From assembly GCA_030148225.1 (NCBI GenBank), contig JASBTX010000010.1, forward strand, positions 186,001 to 250,000: a stretch of 64,000 nucleotides of DNA, in the 5' to 3' direction. Of the stretch, positions 1 to 8,400 are shown piece after piece. This DNA comes from Paracoccaceae bacterium. Its GTDB lineage: Bacteria > Pseudomonadota > Alphaproteobacteria > Rhodobacterales > Rhodobacteraceae. The number at the start of each line of letters is the position of its first letter. Within the stretch, counting starts at the first letter, position 1. A model generated the notes under the pieces. It was not told the origin of the DNA and ran no database searches. It was given only the letters and a program-made list of their open reading frames with translations. The position numbers and the translations under genes are program-made.

Positions 1-395
1 CAGCGCTGATACGCGCGCCCACCGCCGCCACGTCCGTCAGGCCGCGACCACCTGAGCCAGCGCGCAAATGACGGGTTGGGCAGCCCCAGCCGCCGCGCCC
101 GGCGCCAGATCCCGTCGACCGCGACGATCATGCGATAAAGCGAGACCAGCCGGGCATATGGATCGCGCAGGCAGGTGATGCGTTCATATTCGTTCCAGTC
201 CCAGCCCCGGCGGCGAAATTCGGCATGCGCCTCTGCCGGGGACATATGCGGATAGAAGGGTGTCGCGGCTGTGCGCGACCGCCAGTTCGGGGCAATATCC
301 ACCTCTGCCAGGGGGGCGAGGCAGGCCCTGAGCGTTTCAGACCCGGTTTTCGGGTTCGAGAAAAAGATGAACTTGCGCGAATGACAGATGATCAT
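1..395 (-). CDS. Sulfotransferase family protein, C-terminus cut by window edge
   Basis: About 131 codons are visible, reading leftward off the window. The start is set by an in-frame TAG four codons upstream of ATG at 395. The N-terminus carries the 5'-phosphosulfate-binding loop of PAPS-dependent sulfotransferases (NPKTGSETL, residues 14-22) directly after a hydrophobic strand (KFIFFS). A second family-like block, ITCLRDPYARLVSLY, lies near residue 85 and resembles the 3'-phosphate-binding region (RDP..R..S.Y). Such enzymes move sulfate from PAPS to carbohydrate or other hydroxyl acceptors. The neighbouring nucleotide-sugar genes fit a role in decorating surface polysaccharide, but the acceptor cannot be told from sequence. 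Confidence 0.75.
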   Translation of the reverse strand, partial: MIICHSRKFIFFSNPKTGSETLRACLAPLAEVDIAPNWRSRTAATPFYPHMSPAEAHAEFRRRGWDWNEYERITCLRDPYARLVSLYRMIVAVDGIWRRARRLGLPNPSFARWLRWSRPDGRGGGGRAYQR

Positions 396-445
396 GCCCG
401 AGCGCTAGCCGAGCGGGGTTAACATTCCTTCACCCGGCTCGAAGA

Positions 446-1753
446 TCAGCCGCGCCCGACGGCGGCGTAGGCTTCGAAACCGGCGCGCTTGGCATCGCGG
501 GGCGAGTAGATATTGCGCAGATCGGCCATTCTGGGCGTTTCCATGCGGTTGGCCAGCCGTTTGAGATCGAGCGCGCGAAACTCGTTCCACTCGGTCAGTA
601 TCACGACCGCATGGGCGTTTTGCACGGCCTTGTAGGCATCCTCGACCCACTGCACACCGGGCAAGAGCGCCTCACCCTCTTTGCGGCCCTGCGGATCGGC
701 AACGCGCACCTTGGCCCCGCCACCGACCAGCGCCGGGATGATCGTGAGCGAGGGTGCGTCGCGCATGTCATCGGTGTTGGGTTTGAAAGTGCAGCCCAGC
801 ACGGCGATGGTCTTGCCGTTTACGCCGCCCTCGCAAAGGTCCATGATCTTGTCGATCATCCGCCGCTTGACCGCGTCATTGACGGCAATCACGGTTTCGG
901 TGATCTGCATCGGAACGGCATGATCCTGACCAATGCGCGCCAGCGCGGTAGTATCCTTGGGAAAACACGATCCGCCATAGCCGGGACCGGCGTGCAGAAA
1001 CTTGTTGCCGATGCGGTTGTCCATGCCCACGCCTCTGGACACCTCTTTGACGTCGGCGCCGACCTTCTCGCAAAGCTGTGCAATCTCGTTCATGAAGGTG
1101 ATCTTGGTCGCCAGAAACGCGTTGGCGGCATATTTGATCATCTCGGCACTTTCGAGATCGGTCGTCACGATCGGGAAATCCCTGAGAAAGAGCGGGCGGT
1201 AGATTTCCGACATGACATCGCCCGCACGGTCGTTCTGAACACCCAGCACAACCCGGTCGGGGCGCATGAAATCGTCGATGGCAGCCCCTTCGCGCAGGAA
1301 TTCGGGGTTCGAGGCGACATCGAACTCGGCCTCGGGATTGGCCTTGCGCACCACCTGCTTGACCTGGCGGTTGGTGCCCACGGGGACGGTCGATTTGGTC
1401 ACGATCACCGCATAATCGGTCAGGGCCGACGCGATTTCCTCGGCTGCGGCGAAGACATAGGTCAGATCGGCGTGGCCGTCGCCCCGGCGCGTCGGCGTGC
1501 CCACGGCGATGAAGATCGCTTCGGCGCCGTCCACGGCGGCCTTGAGATCGCCGGTAAAGGACAGGCGACCGGCCTCGACATTCTTGGCCAGAAGCTGATC
1601 GAGACCGGGCTCGTAAATCGGTATTTCGCCGCGCTCGAGCATCGCGATCTTGGCCGGGTCCTTGTCGACGCAGACCACGTCATGGCCGAAATCGGAAAAG
1701 CAGACCCCCGAGACCAGACCCACATAGCCCGTGCCGATCATTGCAATGCGCAT
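446..1753 (-). CDS. ugd: UDP-glucose 6-dehydrogenase
   Basis: A 435-residue cytosolic enzyme that oxidises UDP-glucose twice with NAD+ to give UDP-glucuronate. The NAD-binding glycine motif GTGYVG is at residues 7-12, the central-domain motif IKYAANAFLATK near 206-217, and the catalytic cysteine is Cys263 in GYGGSCFPKDT. Length and motif order are those of full-length bacterial Ugd. The UDP-glucuronate epimerase-type gene at 4313-5326 lies on the same strand about 2.5 kb away and would use the product, so both probably feed a uronic-acid-containing polysaccharide. Confidence 0.95.
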   Translation of the reverse strand: MRIAMIGTGYVGLVSGVCFSDFGHDVVCVDKDPAKIAMLERGEIPIYEPGLDQLLAKNVEAGRLSFTGDLKAAVDGAEAIFIAVGTPTRRGDGHADLTYVFAAAEEIASALTDYAVIVTKSTVPVGTNRQVKQVVRKANPEAEFDVASNPEFLREGAAIDDFMRPDRVVLGVQNDRAGDVMSEIYRPLFLRDFPIVTTDLESAEMIKYAANAFLATKITFMNEIAQLCEKVGADVKEVSRGVGMDNRIGNKFLHAGPGYGGSCFPKDTTALARIGQDHAVPMQITETVIAVNDAVKRRMIDKIMDLCEGGVNGKTIAVLGCTFKPNTDDMRDAPSLTIIPALVGGGAKVRVADPQGRKEGEALLPGVQWVEDAYKAVQNAHAVVILTEWNEFRALDLKRLANRMETPRMADLRNIYSPRDAKRAGFEAYAAVGRG

Positions 1754-1862
1754 GAGAAAATCCCCTGAAACTGCCCGGGTGCTGGATGGGGGAGACGGCC
1801 AGCCAAGTCAACCGTTTAAGGCGTACCCGCAGGCGCTACCGGCGAAATGCTGCAAAACTTTT

Positions 1863-3350
1863 TCAGAAGATGAAATCATCATTGCCCAGTTCACTGACCA
1901 GAAGCGTGTCGCCGGTTTCCTCGATCCGGAACCGATCCGGTCCGTAGGTGATGAGCACGCCGTAAGCCTTTTGTGTGAATGTCAGGCGGTCGATGTCGTA
2001 GAGCAGTGGAAATTCCGAGAGATCGAGCTTGTCTACGCCCGGGGTGAAATCGGTTACGATATCCATCCGGCCATCCTCGATAAAAAAGAATACATCCGCC
2101 CCGGCACCGCCTGTCATGACATCCGCGCCCGCACCGTCAAGGATCAGGTCGTCGCCACCGCCGCCATTGATCGTGTCGGCGCCGTCAAAGCCGACCAGCA
2201 GGTCGTCACTGGCGGTGCCCGTCAGGGTATCTGCCGTATCGGTGCCAGTCAGGCGGCTGCCGATATTGCCGAGATCAAGGTCAAACTGCGTGATGCCACC
2301 GCCCGAGCCGCCGGCGAAAACCTGAATTTCCGAACCGAAAACCCGGGTTTCGATGGTTTCGACATTTGTCAGCGTGGTGTCGGGCTGATCGGCGATGCTT
2401 GTTTTCAGAAAGAGTCGGCCATCGGGCGAGAGTTCAAAAAGGCTCATCCCGTCATCGGAACCTGCCGCCAGCACGAATTGTCGGCCCTGATAGTCGAAAC
2501 TGTCGATCGCCGAGACATCAGCAAAGCGCGTGGTCAGATCATCCATAACCTGATCGGCCACAAAGAGACCGCCCCATGTATCGACCCTGAGGACCGAGAT
2601 CGTGTCCGAGCCCGTGCCTCCCACGAGGACAAAGAGTTTGCCCGCCATTTCCACGGTTTCAAGCACCGTCGGCGCATTGACATACAGCCCGTCAGCCGGG
2701 CCGATACTGTCGCGTTCCTTGATGTTCCCCCATTTGCCGATCCAATAGCTGGAGACACCGTCATCCTGGGCCGAGACGGCAAAGAAATAGGTGCGCCCGT
2801 CCTTGATTCCCGAGGCAAAGTCGCGAATATCGCCGACATGGGTATCGGGCGTGTCAAGGAATTCACGTTTGTAGCCCAGCGAAAGGTCGTTGCGTATTTC
2901 GAACGAGCGAAAGCCGCTGGTCTCAAACTGGCTGGCGACCATGAAGGTGCGCCCGTTGACCTGCATGACCAGCGTTTCATCGATGCCGCCGATATATTCG
3001 GTTGAAGCCCCCAGATAGCGCGTCCCGTCAAAGCCACCCGTGGCATCGATCTTGTGGATGGTGAGGCGGTTGTCATAGCGTCCGGCGGGCAGCAGGATTG
3101 CCTGGCCGTTGACCTCGGCCAGTGAGATATCGCGCAGGCCCAGTGTTCCGGTGGCCCCGGAATAGGCGACCGAATCGCGTGGGATCGCCGCGCCGCCCGG
3201 ACTGAGCGCAAAGACATTCAGCCCGCCATCAGCCTCGGACCCTGAAAAGAGATAAGACGTGCCCGCGATGTCAAATACCCTGAGGTCGATTAACCCGGCC
3301 ATATGGCTGAGCCCGCCCGACAACACGGCGGTGCGCGTGAATAGGGCCAT
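1863..3350 (-). CDS. RTX-type calcium-binding secreted protein
   Basis: A 495-residue protein without a Sec signal peptide. Residues about 1-365 form repeated strand-rich blocks with recurring short motifs (VETIE, GRQFVLAAGSDDG, GGxGSDTISV), which suggests a beta-propeller. Residues about 370-430 carry RTX nonapeptide-like repeats (GTASDDLLVG, GGGGDDLI, GGAGADVF), followed by the aspartate-rich DFTPGVDKLDLSEF segment seen after RTX repeats in serralysin-type C-termini. Known RTX proteins leave through type I secretion using a C-terminal signal; this C-terminus (LGNDDFIF) fits. No ABC/MFP secretion genes lie nearby. No protease or lipase motif is visible, so the activity is unknown. Confidence 0.8.
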   Translation of the reverse strand: MALFTRTAVLSGGLSHMAGLIDLRVFDIAGTSYLFSGSEADGGLNVFALSPGGAAIPRDSVAYSGATGTLGLRDISLAEVNGQAILLPAGRYDNRLTIHKIDATGGFDGTRYLGASTEYIGGIDETLVMQVNGRTFMVASQFETSGFRSFEIRNDLSLGYKREFLDTPDTHVGDIRDFASGIKDGRTYFFAVSAQDDGVSSYWIGKWGNIKERDSIGPADGLYVNAPTVLETVEMAGKLFVLVGGTGSDTISVLRVDTWGGLFVADQVMDDLTTRFADVSAIDSFDYQGRQFVLAAGSDDGMSLFELSPDGRLFLKTSIADQPDTTLTNVETIETRVFGSEIQVFAGGSGGGITQFDLDLGNIGSRLTGTDTADTLTGTASDDLLVGFDGADTINGGGGDDLILDGAGADVMTGGAGADVFFFIEDGRMDIVTDFTPGVDKLDLSEFPLLYDIDRLTFTQKAYGVLITYGPDRFRIEETGDTLLVSELGNDDFIF

Positions 3351-3434
3351 GAAATGCCACCCCTGTTTGCGCCCCCACGCATCGGGCAGCCTCGGTCACC
3401 GGGGTAAAGGAAGGTTTACCGGAATGTGGTGATT

Positions 3435-4223
3435 TCAGGGTATCGGCGCGCCAGCGGGCAGGCTGACGTCAAAAAACTCGGCACCTTTGCCGGGCAGAAA
3501 TACCCCGGACAGGCGACCGGTGTCATAGGCACCTGTGTCGATCATCAGCCTGTGGTCTGATGCCTTGGCCCGTGGCACCGGCCGGTGACCATGCACCGCC
3601 CAGAGGCCGCCGCCCAGGGGAAGGTCCCAGCGCCGGGGATTGCCCCAAAGCAGCGTGGTTTCCGATTGCGCGTCCCATGTGGCGTGGGGGTCCAGATCGG
3701 CATGGGCAAAAATGACATCACCGATGCGCAGCACGGCTGGCATGTCGCGCAGCCACGTGATCCGTGCCGCGCCCAGCCGTTCCGCCAGTGCCCGGCGCAG
3801 GCGGCGCGGCCTGTCACGGGGATCGAGCCCCAGTGCGGTTAGCGTGGCATCGGCACCATGTTCGCGCCACGTCTCACCGCCCGGGCTGCCATCGAGAAAA
3901 TCGAGCAGCATCGCCTCGTGATTGCCTTTGAGGCATGTGACAGTGTCGGGCAGGTTGCGTTGCAGATCGGCCAGCACATCCAGCACGATTTCGCTCCGCG
4001 GACCCCTGTCGATGTAGTCGCCCATGAAAATGATCGCGAAATCCGAGAGCGCGTCATCCCGGATACGGTCGTGAATAGCGGACAGGATCAGACCCAGAAG
4101 GTCGGCCCGGCCGTGCAGATCGCCCACCGCAAAGACCGGGCGGCCCGTGCGGGGCTGTGGCGCATCGTCGGGCGGAACGGGGGTGGCGGCCTTGCCCCCG
4201 GACCGGCGCAGCAGGTTCATCAT
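3435..4223 (-). CDS. Metallophosphoesterase (serine/threonine phosphatase-like)
   Basis: A 262-residue calcineurin-like phosphoesterase with the metal-ligand motifs in order: GDLHGRADLL near residue 33, GDYIDRGPRS near 68, GNHEAM near 100, and a later HADLDPH and VHGHRP. This is the layout of the bacterial PrpA/ApaH-like phosphatases. It probably removes phosphate from a protein or a dinucleoside polyphosphate. The N-terminal 25 residues are proline-rich and not part of the fold. It sits alone between nucleotide-sugar and RTX genes, and the context does not identify a substrate. Confidence 0.85.
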   Translation of the reverse strand: MMNLLRRSGGKAATPVPPDDAPQPRTGRPVFAVGDLHGRADLLGLILSAIHDRIRDDALSDFAIIFMGDYIDRGPRSEIVLDVLADLQRNLPDTVTCLKGNHEAMLLDFLDGSPGGETWREHGADATLTALGLDPRDRPRRLRRALAERLGAARITWLRDMPAVLRIGDVIFAHADLDPHATWDAQSETTLLWGNPRRWDLPLGGGLWAVHGHRPVPRAKASDHRLMIDTGAYDTGRLSGVFLPGKGAEFFDVSLPAGAPIP

Positions 4224-4312
4224 GCGACCGGTTTAGGCCCATCGCCGTAGCAAAGCGTGAAGAGCAGGGCCGGCCGTCCAGATTTCTGGCTAAAATTGAC
4301 GCGAGATCGGCC

Positions 4313-5326
4313 TCAGACCTGATAATAGTCGCGATACCACTGAACGAATTTCGCCACGCCTTCGCGGATGTCGGTTTGCGGGCGATAACCGGTCAGGGTG
4401 TTCAGCAGATCGGCATTGGCCCATGTGGCGGGCACGTCGCCCATCTGCATGTCCATGTAGTTGCGAATGGCCGGTTTTCCCAGTTCGGCCTCGATCGCGT
4501 CGATGTAATCCAGAAGGCGGACCTTGTCGGAATTGCCGATATTGACCACACGGAACGGGGCAACGGGCGAGAGGCTGTCGCCCTCGGGCACGTTGCCGTC
4601 ATCGGGGCGGTCGGGCACCGCGTCGATCAGCAGGCGGATGCCCCTGACCAGATCCTCGACATAGGTGAAATCGCGATACATCTCGCCGTGGTTATAGATG
4701 TCGATGGGCGTGCCTTCGATGATGCCCTTGGTAAATTTGAAAAGCGCCATGTCGGGCCGGCCCCACGGACCGTAGACGGTGAAAAACCGGAACATGGTGA
4801 TGGGCAGGTTCCAGAGATGGGCATAGGAATGCCCCATCGCTTCGTTTGCCTTTTTGGTGGCGGCGTAGATCGTGAGCTGGGTGTCGGCCTTTTCGGTTTC
4901 GACGAATGGCATTTCGGTATTCGCGCCATAAACCGAAGAGGTCGAGGCCATCAGCAGGTGCTGCACCCCCAATGCGCGGGCGCATTCCATCACGTTGAAC
5001 GTGCCGGTGACATTGGTTTCGATATAGGCGCGCGGGTTTTCGAGCGAATAGCGCACGCCAGCCTGCGCGGCGAGATGTACGATAGCATCGGGTTTTTCGG
5101 TCTCGCAAAGCGATTGCAGTGTCTCGAAATCCTCCAGCCGGGCGATCCGGCAGCTGAAATTCGGGTTTTGCAGCAGCATCTGGTGCCGCCGTTCCTTGAG
5201 CCGGACATCGTAGTAATCGGTCATCCCGTCAAAGCCCACGACGCGAAACCCTTCGGCCAGCAAAAGCCGCGAAAGGTGAAATCCGATGAAGCCCGCCGTG
5301 CCGGTGACCAGAACCGTTTGCATCAT
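4313..5326 (-). CDS. NAD-dependent epimerase, UDP-glucuronate 4-epimerase type
   Basis: A 337-residue extended short-chain dehydrogenase/reductase. The nucleotide-binding motif GTAGFIG is at residues 8-14 and the catalytic motif is YAATKKANE, preceded by the SSVYG serine. MTDYYDVRLKERR near residue 35 and the NHGEMYRDFTYVEDLV block resemble the LpsL/Cap1J UDP-glucuronate 4-epimerases, which make UDP-galacturonate. The pairing with ugd on the same strand supports this. The first two codons are both ATG, so the start could be one codon later. UDP-glucose 4-epimerase is the main alternative. Confidence 0.85.
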   Translation of the reverse strand: MMQTVLVTGTAGFIGFHLSRLLLAEGFRVVGFDGMTDYYDVRLKERRHQMLLQNPNFSCRIARLEDFETLQSLCETEKPDAIVHLAAQAGVRYSLENPRAYIETNVTGTFNVMECARALGVQHLLMASTSSVYGANTEMPFVETEKADTQLTIYAATKKANEAMGHSYAHLWNLPITMFRFFTVYGPWGRPDMALFKFTKGIIEGTPIDIYNHGEMYRDFTYVEDLVRGIRLLIDAVPDRPDDGNVPEGDSLSPVAPFRVVNIGNSDKVRLLDYIDAIEAELGKPAIRNYMDMQMGDVPATWANADLLNTLTGYRPQTDIREGVAKFVQWYRDYYQV

Positions 5327-5424
5327 TATTTCCCGACTGATTTCTCCGGCGACTACCTAACAACGCGCAGAGGTGAAGGAAACGGGTTTTTCAGATGCGC
5401 AGGCAGGCGTGCGTACCGGTCGGG

Positions 5425-6660
5425 TCAGGTTGCCTTGCCTGCCGCCAGATCGCGCACTGCCTTGCTGGTGACGATGGTTTTCGCGGTCACGAATGCCTCG
5501 TGATTGTCTTCGGTCGTCGTTGGGTCATAGAGGTAGTTGACCATCGCGCCGTTCGATTGCTTGAAACCGTTTTCCGAGAGATCGGCATCGGCGTGGATGT
5601 CAAACAGCGTGGCGCCGTTGCCCAGATGAAACCGCGCCACCGGGTCATAGGGATCGCCGGATTTCGTTTTGGCCCCGGTCAGGTATTTCGCCACGACCTG
5701 GCGCAGATTGCCGGTGGTCAGTTCCACATCATCGCGCCCTGCAAGCCAGCGGTTGAACCCCGGCACGGGCGAGAGGGTGACGAACTGGCGAAGCTGCTCC
5801 ATCTCGGCGCTGAGTTCGGCCACGACCTGCTTGATCAGCGAATGACCGAAGGAAATGCCGCTCAGCCCGCGCTGACAGTTGGATATGGAGTAAAATACTG
5901 CGGTGGTCATCTGATCGGCGGGCAGGTCTGCACGATCCTCGGCCAGAAGCGCCTGGATCGACCCCGGGATTGCCGCCGTCAGCGCCACCTCGACAAAGAC
6001 CAGCGGCTCATCGGGCATGGCGGGATGGAAAAAGGCAAAGCAGCGCCGGTCGGGCGGATGCAGGCGGCGGCGCAGATCGTCCCAGTCATCGATGGCGTGC
6101 ACGGCCTCGTAGGCGATGATCTTTTCAAGGATATTGGCCGAGGTGTTCCAGTCGATACGCTTGAGCACAAGAAAACCGCGGTTGAACCAGCTTTTGAGCA
6201 GATGCACGAAATCATGATCGGTGCGGGCAAGATCGGGATAGGATTTTTGCGCGCGCCTGAGATCGGTGCGCATGGCCACCAGTCGTGCGGTGGCGCCCGG
6301 GGCCTGGTTCAGCCGACGCAGAAGTTCCTGACGTGGCGGTTCGGCAGCCGCGACAAGCCGCTGATAATTGGCCGGGCTGGGGTTGGACATGAACCGCGAA
6401 GACAATGCGGTGACATCGGCAGGGTCCAGATCCAGCTCGTCATTCAGAAACCAGAAAAACGCGTTTTTGTCTTCGCGGTCGAGATCACCATAGGCCGACA
6501 GGATATCGGCAGCCAGCTGCATGCCCCGCATCTCGCCCTGTTCGGACATCAACGCGTGGCACATGCTGATGATATCGCTTTCGCCCGGTGCCGCGCGGGC
6601 GCGGGCGCGCCGCTCGATCAGCGTTGTCAGCAGGTCGCCAAGCAGGCTGGTGCGCGGCAT
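5425..6660 (-). CDS. Malonyl-CoA decarboxylase
   Basis: A 411-residue protein resembling the malonyl-CoA decarboxylase family throughout. The helical N-terminal domain occupies residues about 1-150, followed by the acetyltransferase-fold catalytic domain. GISFGHSLIKQV holds the expected catalytic serine region, and FHLGNGATLFDIHADAD the catalytic histidine region. The enzyme converts malonyl-CoA to acetyl-CoA and CO2. It starts 6 bp after the YciI-like gene on the same strand, so the two form an operon. No malonyl-CoA synthetase is present nearby, so malonyl-CoA may come from elsewhere or from a pathway encoded by the divergent operon. Confidence 0.9.
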   Translation of the reverse strand: MPRTSLLGDLLTTLIERRARARAAPGESDIISMCHALMSEQGEMRGMQLAADILSAYGDLDREDKNAFFWFLNDELDLDPADVTALSSRFMSNPSPANYQRLVAAAEPPRQELLRRLNQAPGATARLVAMRTDLRRAQKSYPDLARTDHDFVHLLKSWFNRGFLVLKRIDWNTSANILEKIIAYEAVHAIDDWDDLRRRLHPPDRRCFAFFHPAMPDEPLVFVEVALTAAIPGSIQALLAEDRADLPADQMTTAVFYSISNCQRGLSGISFGHSLIKQVVAELSAEMEQLRQFVTLSPVPGFNRWLAGRDDVELTTGNLRQVVAKYLTGAKTKSGDPYDPVARFHLGNGATLFDIHADADLSENGFKQSNGAMVNYLYDPTTTEDNHEAFVTAKTIVTSKAVRDLAAGKAT

Positions 6661-6666
6661 GGCGGC

Positions 6667-7056
6667 CTAGCTCAGCGAAACGGATTTGCCGGACAGACCG
6701 ACCGAGATATTCAGCGAACCCTCGTTCACCAGCCAGCGCCGGATACGGAAATTGCGGGCACCGCTCTGGTGCATGGGATCGGCCTTTGTCAGGGCGGTGG
6801 CGGCCTCCAGACTTTCGGCGCGATAGATGATCAGGCCGGTGCCCTGCATTTCGCGACCCGTATCATCCGAGAGTGGCCCTGCGAGCACCAGTTTGCCTTC
6901 GGCCTCCATCTGACCCTGATAGGCCAGATGCGCCGGGAGGTTTTCACGCACCGCTTCGGGCGATCCGGCGGGGGTTGATTCGACCGCATAAAGTTCAAGC
7001 GCAAGCGCGCCGCGGGACTTGGCTTCGGCTTTGTAATCGGACCAGGCTGGCATCAT
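6667..7056 (-). CDS. YciI-like domain protein
   Basis: A 129-residue protein with a YciI/dimeric alpha-beta barrel core at residues about 20-110. Recognisable segments are RENLPAHLAYQGQMEAEGKLVLAGPL, the TGLIIYRAESLEAATAL strand-helix, and DPMHQSGARNFRIRRW, which holds the conserved histidine. YciI proteins are small, usually dimeric and of mostly unknown enzymatic role. It is the first gene of a two-gene operon with malonyl-CoA decarboxylase and is transcribed away from the nitroreductase/TRAP operon, so it may act on an intermediate of that route. The 15-residue serine- and glycine-rich tail is unusual. Confidence 0.8.
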   Translation of the reverse strand: MMPAWSDYKAEAKSRGALALELYAVESTPAGSPEAVRENLPAHLAYQGQMEAEGKLVLAGPLSDDTGREMQGTGLIIYRAESLEAATALTKADPMHQSGARNFRIRRWLVNEGSLNISVGLSGKSVSLS

Positions 7057-7230
7057 AAACCTCCATTTTCGAGCACAGGATAAAAAAATCGATATTATTT
7101 GACAACCCGATAAATAGTCGTCAAAACTGTCAGTGAAGAAATCGGCGATCTTTCGCGTTCCCCGCGCTGATCAGGCATTCGGGTGCGTGTGGTGACGGGG
7201 CGTCGGTGTCATGAGGGTGGATGATCTGAT
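7057..7230. promoter_or_regulatory. Divergent promoter region of the catabolic locus
   Basis: This 174-bp AT-rich stretch separates the leftward YciI-decarboxylase operon from the rightward nitroreductase-TRAP-dioxygenase operon. It contains ATCGATATT at 7088-7096 followed by TTGACA at 7099-7104, and a GTCAA at 7119-7123 that mirrors the TTGAC. The ATCGATATT...TTGAC combination appears again at 12928-12941 in front of the GntR gene, which suggests a shared operator. No convincing -10 box could be assigned by eye. Confidence 0.5.
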
Positions 7231-7896
7231 ATGAATGCATTGACCGGAGAGGCGCTGGAACACGCGCGCGCAGAGGCGCAGGACGGCATACGCGCGCTTA
7301 GGTCGCGCAAGCACGAACTGGACCGGGATTCGCTGGATCTGATCCTGACGGGCGCGCGGTCGCACTACGCCTGGAGCGACAGGCCGGTACCCGGTGAACT
7401 GCTGGAGCAGATCTACGAGATCACCGCATCGGGACCGACCAGCATGAATTCCTGCCCGGCGCGGTTTGTCTTTGTCACCTCGTCCGAGGCCAAGGAGCGT
7501 CTGGCAAAATCGCTCAAGCCCGCGAATGTCGGCAAGATGATGGGCGCACCTGTCACCGCGATCATCGCCCATGATCTGGAATTCTGGCAGGAACTGCCCT
7601 TTCTTTTTCCGCATGAAGACCGGCGCAAGCTGTTTGAGGGCAAAGAGAAATTCATCGCCGATACGGCCTTTCGCAACGGGACGCTGCAGGGGGCCTATTT
7701 CATGATCGCGGCGCGTGCGCTGGGGCTGGATGTGGGCGCGATGTCGGGCTTTGCTAATCATGTCGTGGACGAAGAGTTTTTCGCGGGCACATCGCTGAGA
7801 TCGAATTTCCTGTGCAATCTTGGCTATGCCGACGAAAGCGCGCTGTTTCAGAAACTGCCGCGTTTCCCGTTCGACAAGGTCTGCAAGGTGATCTGA
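7231..7896 (+). CDS. Nitroreductase-family protein (malonic semialdehyde reductase/RutE-like)
   Basis: A 221-residue FMN-type nitroreductase-fold protein. SHYAWSDRPVPGELLEQIYEITASGPTSMN is the N-terminal FMN-binding block. GAYFMIAARALGLDVGAMSGF is the C-terminal substrate/FMN helix typical of the RutE/HadB group, which reduces malonic semialdehyde to 3-hydroxypropionate. The neighbouring malonyl-CoA decarboxylase makes a three-carbon malonate-type substrate attractive, but the exact reaction is inferred. It is the first gene of a six-gene rightward operon. Confidence 0.75.
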   Translation: MNALTGEALEHARAEAQDGIRALRSRKHELDRDSLDLILTGARSHYAWSDRPVPGELLEQIYEITASGPTSMNSCPARFVFVTSSEAKERLAKSLKPANVGKMMGAPVTAIIAHDLEFWQELPFLFPHEDRRKLFEGKEKFIADTAFRNGTLQGAYFMIAARALGLDVGAMSGFANHVVDEEFFAGTSLRSNFLCNLGYADESALFQKLPRFPFDKVCKVI

Positions 7897-7903
7897 GGGC
7901 GCC

Positions 7904-8362
7904 ATGGCTATTCGCATGAAAACAACCGTCGTCCTGAAGGCCAGCGCCGACTGCCCGTCGCATTCGCTGGCCAGGGTCGCGGCGCGTGATCTGGAATTCG
8001 TGATTGATGAACCCGCCGAGCGGGGGGGCACCAATCTGGGACCGACGCCGACCGAAACCGCCATCGCGGCGCTGATCGGGTGTACCAACGTAATCGGCCA
8101 TAAATGCGCCGGTGCGCTGGGTGTCGATATTGGCCATCTGACAATCGATGCCGAATGCAGCTTTGACCGGCGGGGTGTCACCCTGGCCGAGGAAATTGAA
8201 GTGCCGTTTCAATCGGTTCTGCTGACGGTCAGGTCGAACGGATCGGCGGATCAGGAAGAATTGAACAAAGTCGGAGCAGAAGTGGAAAAATTCTGCCCGC
8301 TTTCGAAGCTGTTCCAGAATGCGGGAACGGATGTGCGAGTCGAGTGGATCGCCGGCGGTTAG
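7904..8362 (+). CDS. OsmC-family protein
   Basis: A 152-residue protein of the OsmC/Ohr fold. LGPTPTETAIAALIGCTNVIGHKCA carries the first reactive cysteine on the central helix. The second is in VEKFCPLSKLFQNAGTDVRVEW near the C-terminus. These two cysteines are the peroxidatic and resolving pair in Ohr/OsmC hydroperoxide reductases. It begins 7 bp after the nitroreductase gene. A role in handling reactive or thiol-conjugated intermediates of this pathway is an inference. Confidence 0.85.
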   Translation: MAIRMKTTVVLKASADCPSHSLARVAARDLEFVIDEPAERGGTNLGPTPTETAIAALIGCTNVIGHKCAGALGVDIGHLTIDAECSFDRRGVTLAEEIEVPFQSVLLTVRSNGSADQEELNKVGAEVEKFCPLSKLFQNAGTDVRVEWIAGG

Positions 8363-8400
8363 CGCCGGGTGACCATTCAAACACCGAAAGGGAGGACAAC

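Noticed and set aside
611-1768. Long plus-strand open frame opposite ugd
   Set aside because: It mirrors the high-GC codon pattern of ugd, has no recognisable protein and no ribosome-binding site.
1731-3005. Long plus-strand open frame opposite the RTX gene
   Set aside because: It runs across the intergenic region and antisense to an RTX gene with clear calcium-binding repeats; no domain is visible.
5395-6978. 527-codon open frame opposite malonyl-CoA decarboxylase
   Set aside because: It covers two well-supported minus-strand genes and shows no protein family features.
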